Source of the DNA: Cytophagaceae bacterium
Lineage (GTDB): Bacteria > Bacteroidota > Bacteroidia > Flavobacteriales > Flavobacteriaceae
Direction of reading: 5' to 3'
Assembly: GCA_002710685.1 (NCBI GenBank)
Contig: PALD01000037.1
Span: 124,001-188,000 of the forward strand
DNA length: 64,000 bases
Numbering within the stretch: the first letter of the stretch is position 1; every line of letters begins with the position of its first letter. A model generated the notes under the pieces. It ran no database searches and had not been told where the DNA came from. It saw only the letters and a program-made list of their open reading frames with translations. Shown here one piece after another: positions 8,079 to 16,578 of the stretch. A program made the translations under genes and the position numbers.

Positions 8079-9371
8079 TTGAATTTATTTGATCTTAGCT
8101 TACGCATCAAAGGTTTTGATATCGACGCCGCCCGTGAGAAACTCGCCGAAATCAAATCGCAAGATCCTGCCATATTTCAGGCACAGCAAAAGCTAGAGAT
8201 TGTCAAATTTCATCTAGAGAACAATACTTTTTATCATAAACTTGCCGCAAACGCTGACCCTGAAGATTGGGAAAATTTGCCCATCCTCACTAAAGCAGAT
8301 TTACAGCAACCGCTTGCAAACAAACTTTCTTCTGGCTTTGCGCCAAAAAATACGCACGTTCACAAAACCTCGGGTTCATCTGGACATCCATTTATTTTTG
8401 CCAAGGATAAATTTTGCCATGCGCTCTCGTGGGCATCTGCTTTTGCGATGTATGCTGAGGTAGGACTGGATTTAAAAAATTCGCTTGAAGCCCGATTTTA
8501 TGGCATTCCCGCCACTGGAATTGCAAATAAAAAAGAACGGTTAAAAGACACTTTAAGCAACCGCTGGCGCTTTCCTATTTTTGATCTTTCTGATAAAAAC
8601 CTTGCGGGATTTGTAGCTGCCTTTCGGCGAAAAAAATACGGACACATCAACGGCTACACGAGCAGCATCGTAGCTTTTGCAAAATACCTAAAACAACAAA
8701 ATCTCATCCTGAAAGAAATCTGCCCAACACTGACACATTGCATTGTTACGGCTGAGGTGCTTTTTGAGGATGACCGGGCGTTGCTTGAGAAACAATTAGG
8801 CATTCCTGTTTATAATGAATATGGAGCCAGCGAACTGAATATTATCGCAATGGCAAGTGCAGGAAAGCCTTTGAAGATTGATAGGCCGCTGCTTTTTGTT
8901 GAGGTGCTTGATGAAGAAAATAAACCTGTTGAGGAAGGCAAAATTGGAAAAATTGTGGTGACTTCGTTATTCAATAAAGCGCATCCTTTTATCCGTTATG
9001 AGATAGGCGATTTAGGAAGTGTGATCACAAAAAACGGAGCACAATACATCACAAAACTAGAAGGAAGAACCAGTGATTTTGCCGTTTTGCCAAGCGGTAA
9101 AAAAATCCCTGGACTTGCTTTTTACTATCTCACCAAAGAAGTGATAAATGATTCGGGTTTAGTCAAAGAGTTTGTCATCACTCAGACGGGGGTTGATACG
9201 TTTAAAATAGAATACGTTGCTGATGCAGACTTTGATGATTTGGCTACAGCCAAAATCTCTAATGCGCTTGAAAAATATGCCGAGAGCGGTCTGCAACTTG
9301 TTTTTAAAAGAAAGGAAAATCTTGACCGTTCAAAACGCGGAAAATTGAAACAGTTTACTTCGTTGCTATAG
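8079..9371 (+). CDS. CapK/PaaK-like adenylate-forming enzyme (phenylacetate-CoA ligase family)
   Basis: A 430-residue protein of the AMP-forming ligase superfamily. The phosphate-binding loop KTSGSSGHP, the motif NEYGASELNI (adenine/acid site) and YEIGDLG near the C-terminus are the usual A3, A5 and A7-like elements. It starts with TTG at 8079; no ATG fits. CapK-type members are found in capsule and O-antigen clusters, where they are thought to activate an acyl group for transfer to a sugar, but substrates are mostly unknown. It is the only plus-strand gene of the polysaccharide cluster and overlaps the convergent GT2 gene by 17 bp. Confidence 0.8.
   Translation: MNLFDLSLRIKGFDIDAAREKLAEIKSQDPAIFQAQQKLEIVKFHLENNTFYHKLAANADPEDWENLPILTKADLQQPLANKLSSGFAPKNTHVHKTSGSSGHPFIFAKDKFCHALSWASAFAMYAEVGLDLKNSLEARFYGIPATGIANKKERLKDTLSNRWRFPIFDLSDKNLAGFVAAFRRKKYGHINGYTSSIVAFAKYLKQQNLILKEICPTLTHCIVTAEVLFEDDRALLEKQLGIPVYNEYGASELNIIAMASAGKPLKIDRPLLFVEVLDEENKPVEEGKIGKIVVTSLFNKAHPFIRYEIGDLGSVITKNGAQYITKLEGRTSDFAVLPSGKKIPGLAFYYLTKEVINDSGLVKEFVITQTGVDTFKIEYVADADFDDLATAKISNALEKYAESGLQLVFKRKENLDRSKRGKLKQFTSLL
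9239..9254. repeat. Dispersed palindrome TTTGGCnnnnGCCAAA inside the CapK-like gene
   Basis: TTTGGC-TACA-GCCAAA, encoding part of DDLATAKIS. Nearly the same peptide is encoded by the purD copy. Confidence 0.6.
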
Positions 9372-10125
9372 TTTGCCGCGGCTTGACGAAAAAATGCTCG
9401 TAGAGAAAGCGTGACATCAATAGGGCACTTTTGGTTTTGGAAAATCCCAAATGTTGATGATAAACAGCAAAGTTGTATTTGAGCATTTTGACCTTGTTTG
9501 AGGAAATTGAGTTTTTCCTGACGCGGTAGTCTGCGAGAACTTCTGGAATACCCTGTGCTATTCCTGCTTTTTTTACCAGCGTTAACCAGAATGCCCAGTC
9601 TTGTCTTTTTCTTAAGGTAGGCATGAATACTTCCCCAAAAAACTGAGCGTCATACATCGCCGTGAGATTCCCGATGTAGTTGGAACGAAGCATCTTTTTA
9701 AAATCTACTTCAGGAAGCGCTTCAATGTTTTGATGCAATGAGGTTCCATTTTCATCTATTAAATGGTAGGATGAGAATGAGATTTTAGCTCCAGAATTTT
9801 CCATAAACCGGATTTGTGTTTCCAGTTTTTCCGGCTTCCACAAATCATCTGCATCGAGGAAGGTGATGTATTTTGCTTTTGCGTTTTTTATGCCCAGGTT
9901 CCTGGCAGCACCGGCTCCTGAATTCTTTTCTAATCGGTATGGTTTTATGCGCGGTTCATTTTTGGCGAAAGCCAGAACTTTATCATATCCAGCATCTGTA
10001 GAAGCGTCGTCAATAATGAGCATTTCCCAATCTTTAAAGGTCTGGGCCAGCACGGATTTTATGGTTTGCTCAATAAAGGCAGCGGAGTTGAAAAGCGGGG
10101 TGATTATGGAGGCTTTGGGCTGCAT
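9355..10125 (-). CDS. Glycosyltransferase family 2
   Basis: A 256-residue GT-A glycosyltransferase. The N-terminus ASIITPLFNSAAFIEQTIKS, the nucleotide site LIIDDASTD (37-45) and the metal-binding DADD (91-94) within ITFLDADDLWKPEKL identify family GT2. It probably adds a sugar to the lipid-linked intermediate in the cytoplasm. It starts exactly where the upstream initiating transferase stops, so the two are translated from one transcript. Similar enzymes (WfgS/EpsE-like) add the second sugar, which fits its position next to the priming enzyme; the acceptor is not determined. Confidence 0.85.
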   Translation of the reverse strand: MQPKASIITPLFNSAAFIEQTIKSVLAQTFKDWEMLIIDDASTDAGYDKVLAFAKNEPRIKPYRLEKNSGAGAARNLGIKNAKAKYITFLDADDLWKPEKLETQIRFMENSGAKISFSSYHLIDENGTSLHQNIEALPEVDFKKMLRSNYIGNLTAMYDAQFFGEVFMPTLRKRQDWAFWLTLVKKAGIAQGIPEVLADYRVRKNSISSNKVKMLKYNFAVYHQHLGFSKTKSALLMSRFLYEHFFVKPRQTIATK

Positions 10126-11484
10126 TTAATAGGCTTTTGGGTCGCCTTTTATGATCTGGACGATGGTCTTTGCAATAATGCGTATGTCCATGAGCAGGGA
10201 CCAGTTTTCCATATAAAAGATGTCGTAGCGCACCCGGTTGATGATGTCGCTGTCTTTCTCAACTTCACCACGATAACCGCTTATTTGGGCGAGGCCGGTG
10301 ATGCCGGGTTTTATAAGGTGACGTACCATGAAGCGCTCTACCCGGGCCATGTAGTTTTCATTATATTTTGGCATGTGCGGGCGAGGCCCTACCACAGACA
10401 TCTCACCCAGTAATACGTTGTAAAATTGTGGGAGTTCGTCAAGGCTGGTCCGTCTTAGAAATCTACCTATTCTTGTTACTCGACTGTCATTTTTAGAGAC
10501 TTGATTAATGTCTTTAAAATCACGCCATTTCATAGATCTAAATTTATAGCAATTAAATGGCCTGTAGCCTAATCCATTTCGAGAATGTTTATAAAATACA
10601 GGGCCTTTTGACTCTAGTTTGATAAGTAATGCGAGTAACGGTGTTAACCATGACAAAACGACGATGAAAATCAATATGGAAAGAACTACATCAAAGCTTC
10701 TTTTAAAGAATTTATTTGTAAAGTCATCTAGCGCAATCTCTTTGAACGATAGTATAGGAGTAATCCCATAATATTGATACTGCAACTTTCGCTTAAATAC
10801 TAAGTTAAAATCGGGAATGAATTTTATGATTAAAAAGTTATCGTGCGCAAATTTTGTTAGAGAAGTAAGATTATCATTTGATAATTCTTTCAGGGAAATA
10901 TAAATTTCATTTAAATTCCTTTTAGAGGATAATTTACAAAGTTCATCAATCAATAAGTTTTGATTACCATTGGGAAATCTGGAAAGAACATTATAACCAT
11001 ATGCTGGATTGTTGTTGAAAAAATCCTGCAATAATTTAGTGTTCTTGCTTTCACCTATTAAGACAACATTTCTTTTATTACCTCCTAGGTGAATTCTTAA
11101 ATATTTCAGCAAATTGAAAATCCCTATTTTGACAAAGGCTATAGACGGAATTGAAATAAGCAAAAATCTACCTATTTCAAGAGGTGTGAACACAAAATAG
11201 TTTAAAGCGCCAATTAAGGCAAAAATCATCAATGCAAACAACCCCCCTTGTTTTAATAACAAGAAAACAATCTTTATTAGGGGGGTAAATCTGTAGACTG
11301 AATAAAATTTTGTTAAAAGAGCAGATGAACTCCAAAGAAAAAACAGGAAAATATAAATATCGAGAATTGAGTAGTTAGCTTGATTTAAGGTGTAATGGGC
11401 TGATGTATAAACAATGCCGGTATCAATTAAAAAAATTGCAGGCCTTAAATATTTTGAGAATCTTGTTCTTGATTTTTGGGACAT
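10126..11484 (-). CDS. Undecaprenyl-phosphate sugar phosphotransferase (WcaJ/WbaP-type initiating enzyme)
   Basis: A 452-residue membrane protein with four or five N-terminal hydrophobic segments, a central Rossmann-like region (about 130-240, NVVLIGESKN) and a C-terminal bacterial sugar transferase domain. That domain shows KRSFDVVLS, the phosphoryl-site stretch YKFRSMKWRD, TSLDELPQFYNVLLGEMSVV and GPRPHMP. It transfers a sugar-1-phosphate from a UDP-sugar to undecaprenyl phosphate, starting synthesis of a surface polysaccharide repeat. The three-part form matches the exopolysaccharide glycosylphosphotransferase family (WcaJ). The sugar cannot be told. The downstream GT2 gene abuts it. Confidence 0.9.
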   Translation of the reverse strand: MSQKSRTRFSKYLRPAIFLIDTGIVYTSAHYTLNQANYSILDIYIFLFFLWSSSALLTKFYSVYRFTPLIKIVFLLLKQGGLFALMIFALIGALNYFVFTPLEIGRFLLISIPSIAFVKIGIFNLLKYLRIHLGGNKRNVVLIGESKNTKLLQDFFNNNPAYGYNVLSRFPNGNQNLLIDELCKLSSKRNLNEIYISLKELSNDNLTSLTKFAHDNFLIIKFIPDFNLVFKRKLQYQYYGITPILSFKEIALDDFTNKFFKRSFDVVLSILIFIVVLSWLTPLLALLIKLESKGPVFYKHSRNGLGYRPFNCYKFRSMKWRDFKDINQVSKNDSRVTRIGRFLRRTSLDELPQFYNVLLGEMSVVGPRPHMPKYNENYMARVERFMVRHLIKPGITGLAQISGYRGEVEKDSDIINRVRYDIFYMENWSLLMDIRIIAKTIVQIIKGDPKAY

Positions 11485-11512
11485 CGCTGTTGCATCAATC
11501 GAAAAGCCTTAT

Positions 11513-12307
11513 CTAGACGGATATGTTTTTAAATTTAACATTCTGGTTCATAAGATTCTCAATACTTCCCTTTTTAAAAACTTGGAGTTTGCCCTCCACA
11601 GTATAGTCAGTTACAGGAATTTTATGATTGTCACAATAATCTTTGACAAGGTTATAGAGCCTTTCGCTGTGGTCGAGATTGGGCAATGCCCAAAATTGGT
11701 CTTTAAAATAATCAGGGCTAAAATGATTGGGGTCGGGCGTATCCATCTTTTGTATATCGTGTTCCTTGCCCTTAAAGCTGAAATTATGATCTACTCCTAC
11801 AATATTTATAGATTTGGCTTTGAGATGGGTAGCGATTTGCATTGCATAAAAAGTTACAGTACATCCAGCTGAAATTTCTTTACTAATATCATCATGCAGT
11901 TTTTCATCATTTGAAAGGTTCACGAAAATAATATTCTTTCTTTTTTTTACTCCTAAGTACCATGCTCTAACCGGCAAAATTAGAATTGTTTCTGTTTTGT
12001 TGAAAAAATCTTTATTCTGGCTCAATACAAGACCATTTACGCAGGCAATAATATCGGGTCTCCAGTCTGTTTTATCATAAATCAAGTTTATTTTATTCAT
12101 CCCTATGGATACCATATGAATCTTACTCAACGGAGTCTGATTAAGACTAGGGCCATTACCTACAACCAAAATATCTTTTTCAAAAAAAGGTTGAAGTATT
12201 GACCATTGATTTGACCTTTTAAGGAACCAGGCAAAGATTAAGTTATCTAAAACCTTGCGGGGTAGATATGTCGACTTACGTACTATATCTAAGATTTTCT
12301 CCCTCAT
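11513..12307 (-). CDS. DUF115/MptE-like protein of a polysaccharide cluster (possible glycosyltransferase)
   Basis: A 264-residue soluble protein. It has an early DILVVGNGPSLNQTPL (45-60), a later ISAGCTVTFYAMQIATHLKAKSINIVGVDHNF stretch split here by residues and an acidic loop ending in HFSPDYF. This GNGPSL ... G-x-D arrangement is that of the DUF115/MptE-like fold, which is related to GT42 sialyltransferases such as CstII and to flagellin-modifying Maf enzymes. In a cluster that also has a NeuA-like cytidylyltransferase, transfer from a CMP-sugar is an attractive but unproven guess. Its start overlaps the end of the upstream membrane protein gene by 32 bp. Confidence 0.65.
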   Translation of the reverse strand: MREKILDIVRKSTYLPRKVLDNLIFAWFLKRSNQWSILQPFFEKDILVVGNGPSLNQTPLSKIHMVSIGMNKINLIYDKTDWRPDIIACVNGLVLSQNKDFFNKTETILILPVRAWYLGVKKRKNIIFVNLSNDEKLHDDISKEISAGCTVTFYAMQIATHLKAKSINIVGVDHNFSFKGKEHDIQKMDTPDPNHFSPDYFKDQFWALPNLDHSERLYNLVKDYCDNHKIPVTDYTVEGKLQVFKKGSIENLMNQNVKFKNISV

Positions 12308-13478
12308 TTAATTTTCTTGTTGTAACAATAGCAATTATACCTATAAAAAATAATGTTGCCTCAAAGGAGTAAAATGTAGGGATAGACTCTGTGGCGCCAA
12401 ATATTATGATAGCAATAATCAAATACAGAATAATCCGGTTCTTGTATGCATAACTCCATTGAACCAACTGTTGCATGCCCAATATAAAAAAAACTAGTCC
12501 TATAACACCAAAATCTATCAAGTATTGAAAAATAAAATTATGAGAGGTTTGAAGGCTTTGATCCTTAAATTCAGTCAGTATGTTTCTTGGCAGGTTATTC
12601 TCTAACCCATTTAAACCGTATCCCGAAATAAAATGCCAGTCATGGAATATTACCTCAATCGATATTTTCCAAATCTGAATCCTATCAATGAATTTTGAAT
12701 CTGACTCCCCCGGTCTCTTTAAAAATTCAAAAATATCAGTAGAATAAAATACAATTAAAACTAGGCTCAAAGTTGAAATTACTAAAATCCAGTATCTTTT
12801 AATAAGCACTATTAAGTGATAGAAAGAAATTAATATCGATATACTGAAAATAAAAGTTATAAAAAGGACTAGGCGAGAATCAGCTAGCACTAGTAAATAG
12901 AAATGCAGGAGTCCTAGGAACCCATAGAACAGTTTTAGTTTTAAATCTTTTGAGCTTTTAATAAAATAAGCTACTAATATAGTACATAACCCTATTTGAG
13001 CTGTATTGATATTTGCACCACTTGCTAACGGAAAGTAAACCCTATATCCATAAATACCAAATGCCTTCATAATGGAATTGATGCCCAATGGAATATCAGC
13101 ATAATACATTTCATAAATTACTAGGTTTGTTACATTGTAGATAAGGAAAGAGTAGAGTAGATATCTTAAACAGTAATTTAATGACCTATTCCAGAATTTA
13201 GAGCAGGTATAAAAAAACCAAAGAAAATAAGCCGTTATAACCGCGACGTCGCGCAAATTGAGTTTACTGAGCCATACCGTGTGAATGAATAGTATAATAC
13301 TCAGTCCAAGTGCTCCCAGAACAATGTATAGGAGATATCCTATAGTCCTGCTTTTTCCTAAAAAATTTATAGTTATGGAAAATAATAAAAAACCAATCAA
13401 CAGCAAGAAAGCAAATATTTTACTCTTGCCCTCTAAGTAGGCTATTAGTCGTAAAAGTAATACATATAAATAACTCAT
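12276..13478 (-). CDS. O-antigen polymerase (Wzy)-like membrane protein
   Basis: A 400-residue protein with about eleven hydrophobic segments and a periplasmic loop late in the chain (around FHDWHFISGYGLNGLENN and SHNFIFQYLIDFGVIGL). The second stretch resembles the H-containing motif of the O-antigen ligase/polymerase (Wzy_C) superfamily. ATG at 13478 is chosen because it overlaps the flippase stop in an ATGA arrangement; an in-frame ATG at 13556 lies well inside the flippase gene. It is strongly AT-rich compared with flanking core genes. Likely polymerises lipid-linked repeat units at the periplasmic face. Confidence 0.7.
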   Translation of the reverse strand: MSYLYVLLLRLIAYLEGKSKIFAFLLLIGFLLFSITINFLGKSRTIGYLLYIVLGALGLSIILFIHTVWLSKLNLRDVAVITAYFLWFFYTCSKFWNRSLNYCLRYLLYSFLIYNVTNLVIYEMYYADIPLGINSIMKAFGIYGYRVYFPLASGANINTAQIGLCTILVAYFIKSSKDLKLKLFYGFLGLLHFYLLVLADSRLVLFITFIFSISILISFYHLIVLIKRYWILVISTLSLVLIVFYSTDIFEFLKRPGESDSKFIDRIQIWKISIEVIFHDWHFISGYGLNGLENNLPRNILTEFKDQSLQTSHNFIFQYLIDFGVIGLVFFILGMQQLVQWSYAYKNRIILYLIIAIIIFGATESIPTFYSFEATLFFIGIIAIVTTRKLNEGENLRYST

Positions 13479-14746
13479 GCTCTGGACTTTTTTAACCAAG
13501 CAAGGCAAGCAATACCCTGACAAAGCGGAAATATTATCATAATTCCAAATAACCAAATATTTTGATTCAATTTAAAGATTGGTAAAACAATTAATATCAA
13601 TAAAGAAAGATATTGTATTATTAAAAACCTGTTGATTCTAGGGAATTTATTGTTATATATAAAAATGTAAATCAAAGGTTGAAAAATTGAAAAAATGAAA
13701 CCAGTAATTGCTACCCACCAAAGCAAATGAGAAAATTCTTCAAATTTTGGGAATGTCCAACGGATTAAATCCTCATTCAAAACACCAAAAATTAAGGCTG
13801 CAACGATTATGACAGGGGAAAGTATATAGATGATGGACAAGTAAATTTTCTTCACCACCTTTTTTGTAAAATGTGTTGCCCTATGCAAAACAATCTTTGA
13901 TTGAAGCCCAGAAATTACAGCAAGAGTCAAAATTGAAAAAATGTTGAAAAATTGAATCATTACATGAGCATAGCTTACAAAGAGCACCCCAAAGAAAATT
14001 TTACCGAGATATCGTACTGCAAAATTATAAATTACCTCCCCACTGCGTAATAGAGTATATCTAAAGCCCATCTTAAAATCATCATAGCTTAAATGCGAAC
14101 GTAAAATTCTTATTTGAGAAAAAGAGACATTGAATTTTTTTTTAAACGCTAGAAGCGAAATCAAACTGGCTATAACTAATGATGAAGTTATCGCTAGGAC
14201 CACTGAATCAAATGATGAAGAGTGAAGGGTCATTGCAATAAATAGGAATAATATTATAATTAAATTCAAAATAAAATCCTCTAAAAATATTGAGAGCCTA
14301 ACACTATTATCCACTTTTGAAACTTCCGCTATAATCCTAATTATTATCAATCCCGCCGCAGAAAGCGTCAAAAGTATTGCCGTGTAAAATGAATTAAACA
14401 ATAATACCGTAGCGGGAAAGAATAAAACCGAAAAAGCAATATAAGTGATAATCGAGTTGTCAATCAGTTTTTCTGGGAGCCTAGATTCGTTAAGAATGGT
14501 CTTTCGGGCTTCTTTAAAATAGAGAATATAAAAATTGTTAGATCCAAAAAAAGTATATAGCCTTAACAGAGACCAGAATATGGCATAGTTTGCAAACCCT
14601 TCAATAGACATGTAATAAGCTAGAAGCATCTGGATAAGAAAAAATATTCCTTTTCCCAAAGATTTTCCTACGAGATTTTGAAAACCAAGGTTTTGCACCA
14701 CTCGTTGCCGTATGATAACACCCGCCTTATTTATTATTCTCGCCAT
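13475..14746 (-). CDS. Polysaccharide flippase (Wzx/MATE-type)
   Basis: A 423-residue protein with about twelve hydrophobic segments evenly spread and short loops, the usual layout of Wzx-type flippases of the MOP superfamily. It opens with a short amphipathic region and a first membrane segment (GKGIFFLIQMLLAYYMSIEG). It would move undecaprenyl-linked repeat units to the periplasmic side. The stop overlaps the start of the Wzy-like gene (ATGA), so these two steps are translationally coupled. Sequence motifs are weak in this family, so the call rests on topology, size and place. Confidence 0.75.
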   Translation of the reverse strand: MARIINKAGVIIRQRVVQNLGFQNLVGKSLGKGIFFLIQMLLAYYMSIEGFANYAIFWSLLRLYTFFGSNNFYILYFKEARKTILNESRLPEKLIDNSIITYIAFSVLFFPATVLLFNSFYTAILLTLSAAGLIIIRIIAEVSKVDNSVRLSIFLEDFILNLIIILFLFIAMTLHSSSFDSVVLAITSSLVIASLISLLAFKKKFNVSFSQIRILRSHLSYDDFKMGFRYTLLRSGEVIYNFAVRYLGKIFFGVLFVSYAHVMIQFFNIFSILTLAVISGLQSKIVLHRATHFTKKVVKKIYLSIIYILSPVIIVAALIFGVLNEDLIRWTFPKFEEFSHLLWWVAITGFIFSIFQPLIYIFIYNNKFPRINRFLIIQYLSLLILIVLPIFKLNQNIWLFGIMIIFPLCQGIACLAWLKKSRA

Positions 14747-14760
14747 CTATTTTTTAATCA

Positions 14761-16578
14761 TTAACCGGATGCATTCAAATTTTTCCAATAATATTGTTGT
14801 GAAGAGATAGTAATTATAATAATAATAGTAAACATCATCATTCCATACTGTCTTAAAAGGATATTCTCAGAAAGAAAGTTGACGGCAAAAATCAGTGTCG
14901 ATGAAATAACTAAAAATGATTTTACAAAATATCCTATATAGAACATTCTATAAAGAACTATTATGAAGAAAATTAAACAAATTATACCCCCTGAAAGCCA
15001 AATGTATAAATAGGTATTATGTGAATTGAGATTATTATCCATTGCATATTTAAGCAACTCTCCTTCACTTTGTCCGTAAGGTTTAAGTTCACCCTCCTCT
15101 AGTTGTATTCCCCATGTATAAAATTTATCATTCTCAATTCCTTTTGAGTTATAATCCAGAGGGCTAGTGGAATAACCTACAAGACATAATTCTTTTTGTT
15201 TTTTTGGAATAATGGTTAAGGAAAAACGAAACCAATCATGACCTATCTGGGTGCTGCTAATTTTCAGGATGTCCATTCCCTTATATGAAACCTTCCCATC
15301 TGATAAACAAAAATTAGCCCTGCCTGCAGCTATATTCCCTATGCGAAGTGTAAGAAAGCCAGTGTCTTTTCTTTTGGCAAAAGCCGAAAGAGTATATTTT
15401 TTTTCCTTCTCAAAATGCTGAATCTGATATATATGATGTGCACCATATGCAGTGTCAATTGCTATTGCTCTTACATGGCCTTTTAATAATGGCCCAAGGG
15501 TGCTTTCATCAAGATAAGGGTGGAGGCCAGCTTTATACCAAGAGTCAAAATTGAAATCTTCACTATAGTCAATAAGATTTACATTGTCTTTCCCTAAGGT
15601 TGATAAATCATATTTAGTTTTGTATGCTTGTTGCAGTTTGTCCTGTACGTCTCCTATACCTACCCCAAAGAATGGATTTTGCAAACCTACCCGTATTGAT
15701 GCTTCAAATGTTTCTTTTCTAGGATCATCAAGTTTTACAAGATTATCGCTCAATATTGAGGAAAAAAAATTCACACCCCTCTTAAAATCACTTCCGTTTT
15801 GAAATTTAATCCCACAGAAGAGAGAAAGAATTATAAGCGATAAGGCTGTAAGCAATCGTAGGTGAATTTGAAACTTTGAACTGAAAACGACATATATCAA
15901 TCCAAGTCCTAGCAAGATAATATTAGGTATAGAAGCCAGATACATTAAAGAGACTATGAAATATATAGAAACAATGAATAAGAGTATGTTGATAAAACGT
16001 GAAACCCCATTCATATAGGTTTGAAGAATAATTGTCAAGCAGATTAAAATATTCATAGATATATATGCCTTGTGAAGGAAGAAGGGCATAGGGTTTTGAG
16101 AAACCTCATAGTTCACATCAAATTTTAAGAAATGAAATAAAATATTAAAAAGACCTTTTGAACTTTCTGGGACAGTGTTTAAAATGTCATAAATAAGAGG
16201 TAGGGTACTTATTGTGTTAGAAAGAATAAATAATACCGAAAAGAGAAGGTAGCTCCATCTTGCTAATGAAAAATTACCTATATACATGAAAATGGGTATT
16301 ATAAAAATGGGAATGTATTTAATAGTGTCTTGAACGCCTATGGTTTTGTTTAAACTATAAAGGATGGAAACACCTATAATAAGGGGGCAAGTACAGAAGA
16401 AGAGGCTTTTTTTTAGCGTATTCCTGGAAATATTAAATCTAGAAAAGGAGGCTATGGTAAGTGCAACGATAAATGTGATTAAAAGTATAGAAGAATAATT
16501 GAACGGAAGCAAAGGAAAAATTCCTAAGGTACAAAAGAAGATTTGCGGGGATAGTCTTATGGCTCCTGATAAGTTCAA
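14761..16578 (-). CDS. O-antigen ligase/polymerase-like membrane protein with inserted beta-sandwich-like domain
   Basis: A 605-residue polytopic protein. TTG at 16578 overlaps the upstream stop codon (TTGA), which favours it over an in-frame ATG at 16623 buried in the dehydrogenase gene. The Wzy_C superfamily elements are visible: RVGLQNPFFGVGIGDVQDKL before, and LNSHNTYLYIWLSGG after, a long periplasmic segment. Between them, where the family normally has a few tens of residues, sit about 170 residues (roughly 333-505) that read like a carbohydrate-binding or tail-fibre beta-sandwich: NLIDYSEDFNFDSWYKAG, KKYTLSAFAKR, HDWFRFSLTI and FYTWGIQLEEGELKPY. Four hydrophobic segments follow. Whether it is a ligase or polymerase is open. 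Confidence 0.75.
   Translation of the reverse strand: MNLSGAIRLSPQIFFCTLGIFPLLPFNYSSILLITFIVALTIASFSRFNISRNTLKKSLFFCTCPLIIGVSILYSLNKTIGVQDTIKYIPIFIIPIFMYIGNFSLARWSYLLFSVLFILSNTISTLPLIYDILNTVPESSKGLFNILFHFLKFDVNYEVSQNPMPFFLHKAYISMNILICLTIILQTYMNGVSRFINILLFIVSIYFIVSLMYLASIPNIILLGLGLIYVVFSSKFQIHLRLLTALSLIILSLFCGIKFQNGSDFKRGVNFFSSILSDNLVKLDDPRKETFEASIRVGLQNPFFGVGIGDVQDKLQQAYKTKYDLSTLGKDNVNLIDYSEDFNFDSWYKAGLHPYLDESTLGPLLKGHVRAIAIDTAYGAHHIYQIQHFEKEKKYTLSAFAKRKDTGFLTLRIGNIAAGRANFCLSDGKVSYKGMDILKISSTQIGHDWFRFSLTIIPKKQKELCLVGYSTSPLDYNSKGIENDKFYTWGIQLEEGELKPYGQSEGELLKYAMDNNLNSHNTYLYIWLSGGIICLIFFIIVLYRMFYIGYFVKSFLVISSTLIFAVNFLSENILLRQYGMMMFTIIIIITISSQQYYWKNLNASG
15064..15582 (-). other. Region encoding the inserted carbohydrate-binding-like domain
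   Basis: Approximate limits of the extra domain inside the O-antigen ligase/polymerase homologue. The order of motifs (opening N-L-x-x-Y-S-E-D-F...W, a YTLSAFAK strand, a W-x-R-x-S strand, closing W-G-x-Q-L-E-E-G) is the one I know from jelly-roll modules in phage tail proteins and family 4/9-type carbohydrate-binding modules. Fold is inferred from pattern only. Confidence 0.55.
15373..15388. repeat. Imperfect dispersed palindrome (TTTGGC-AAAA-GCCGAA)
   Basis: Variant copy with one mismatch inside the domain insertion; it encodes SAFAK on the gene strand, the same A-x-A-K context as other copies. Confidence 0.4.
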
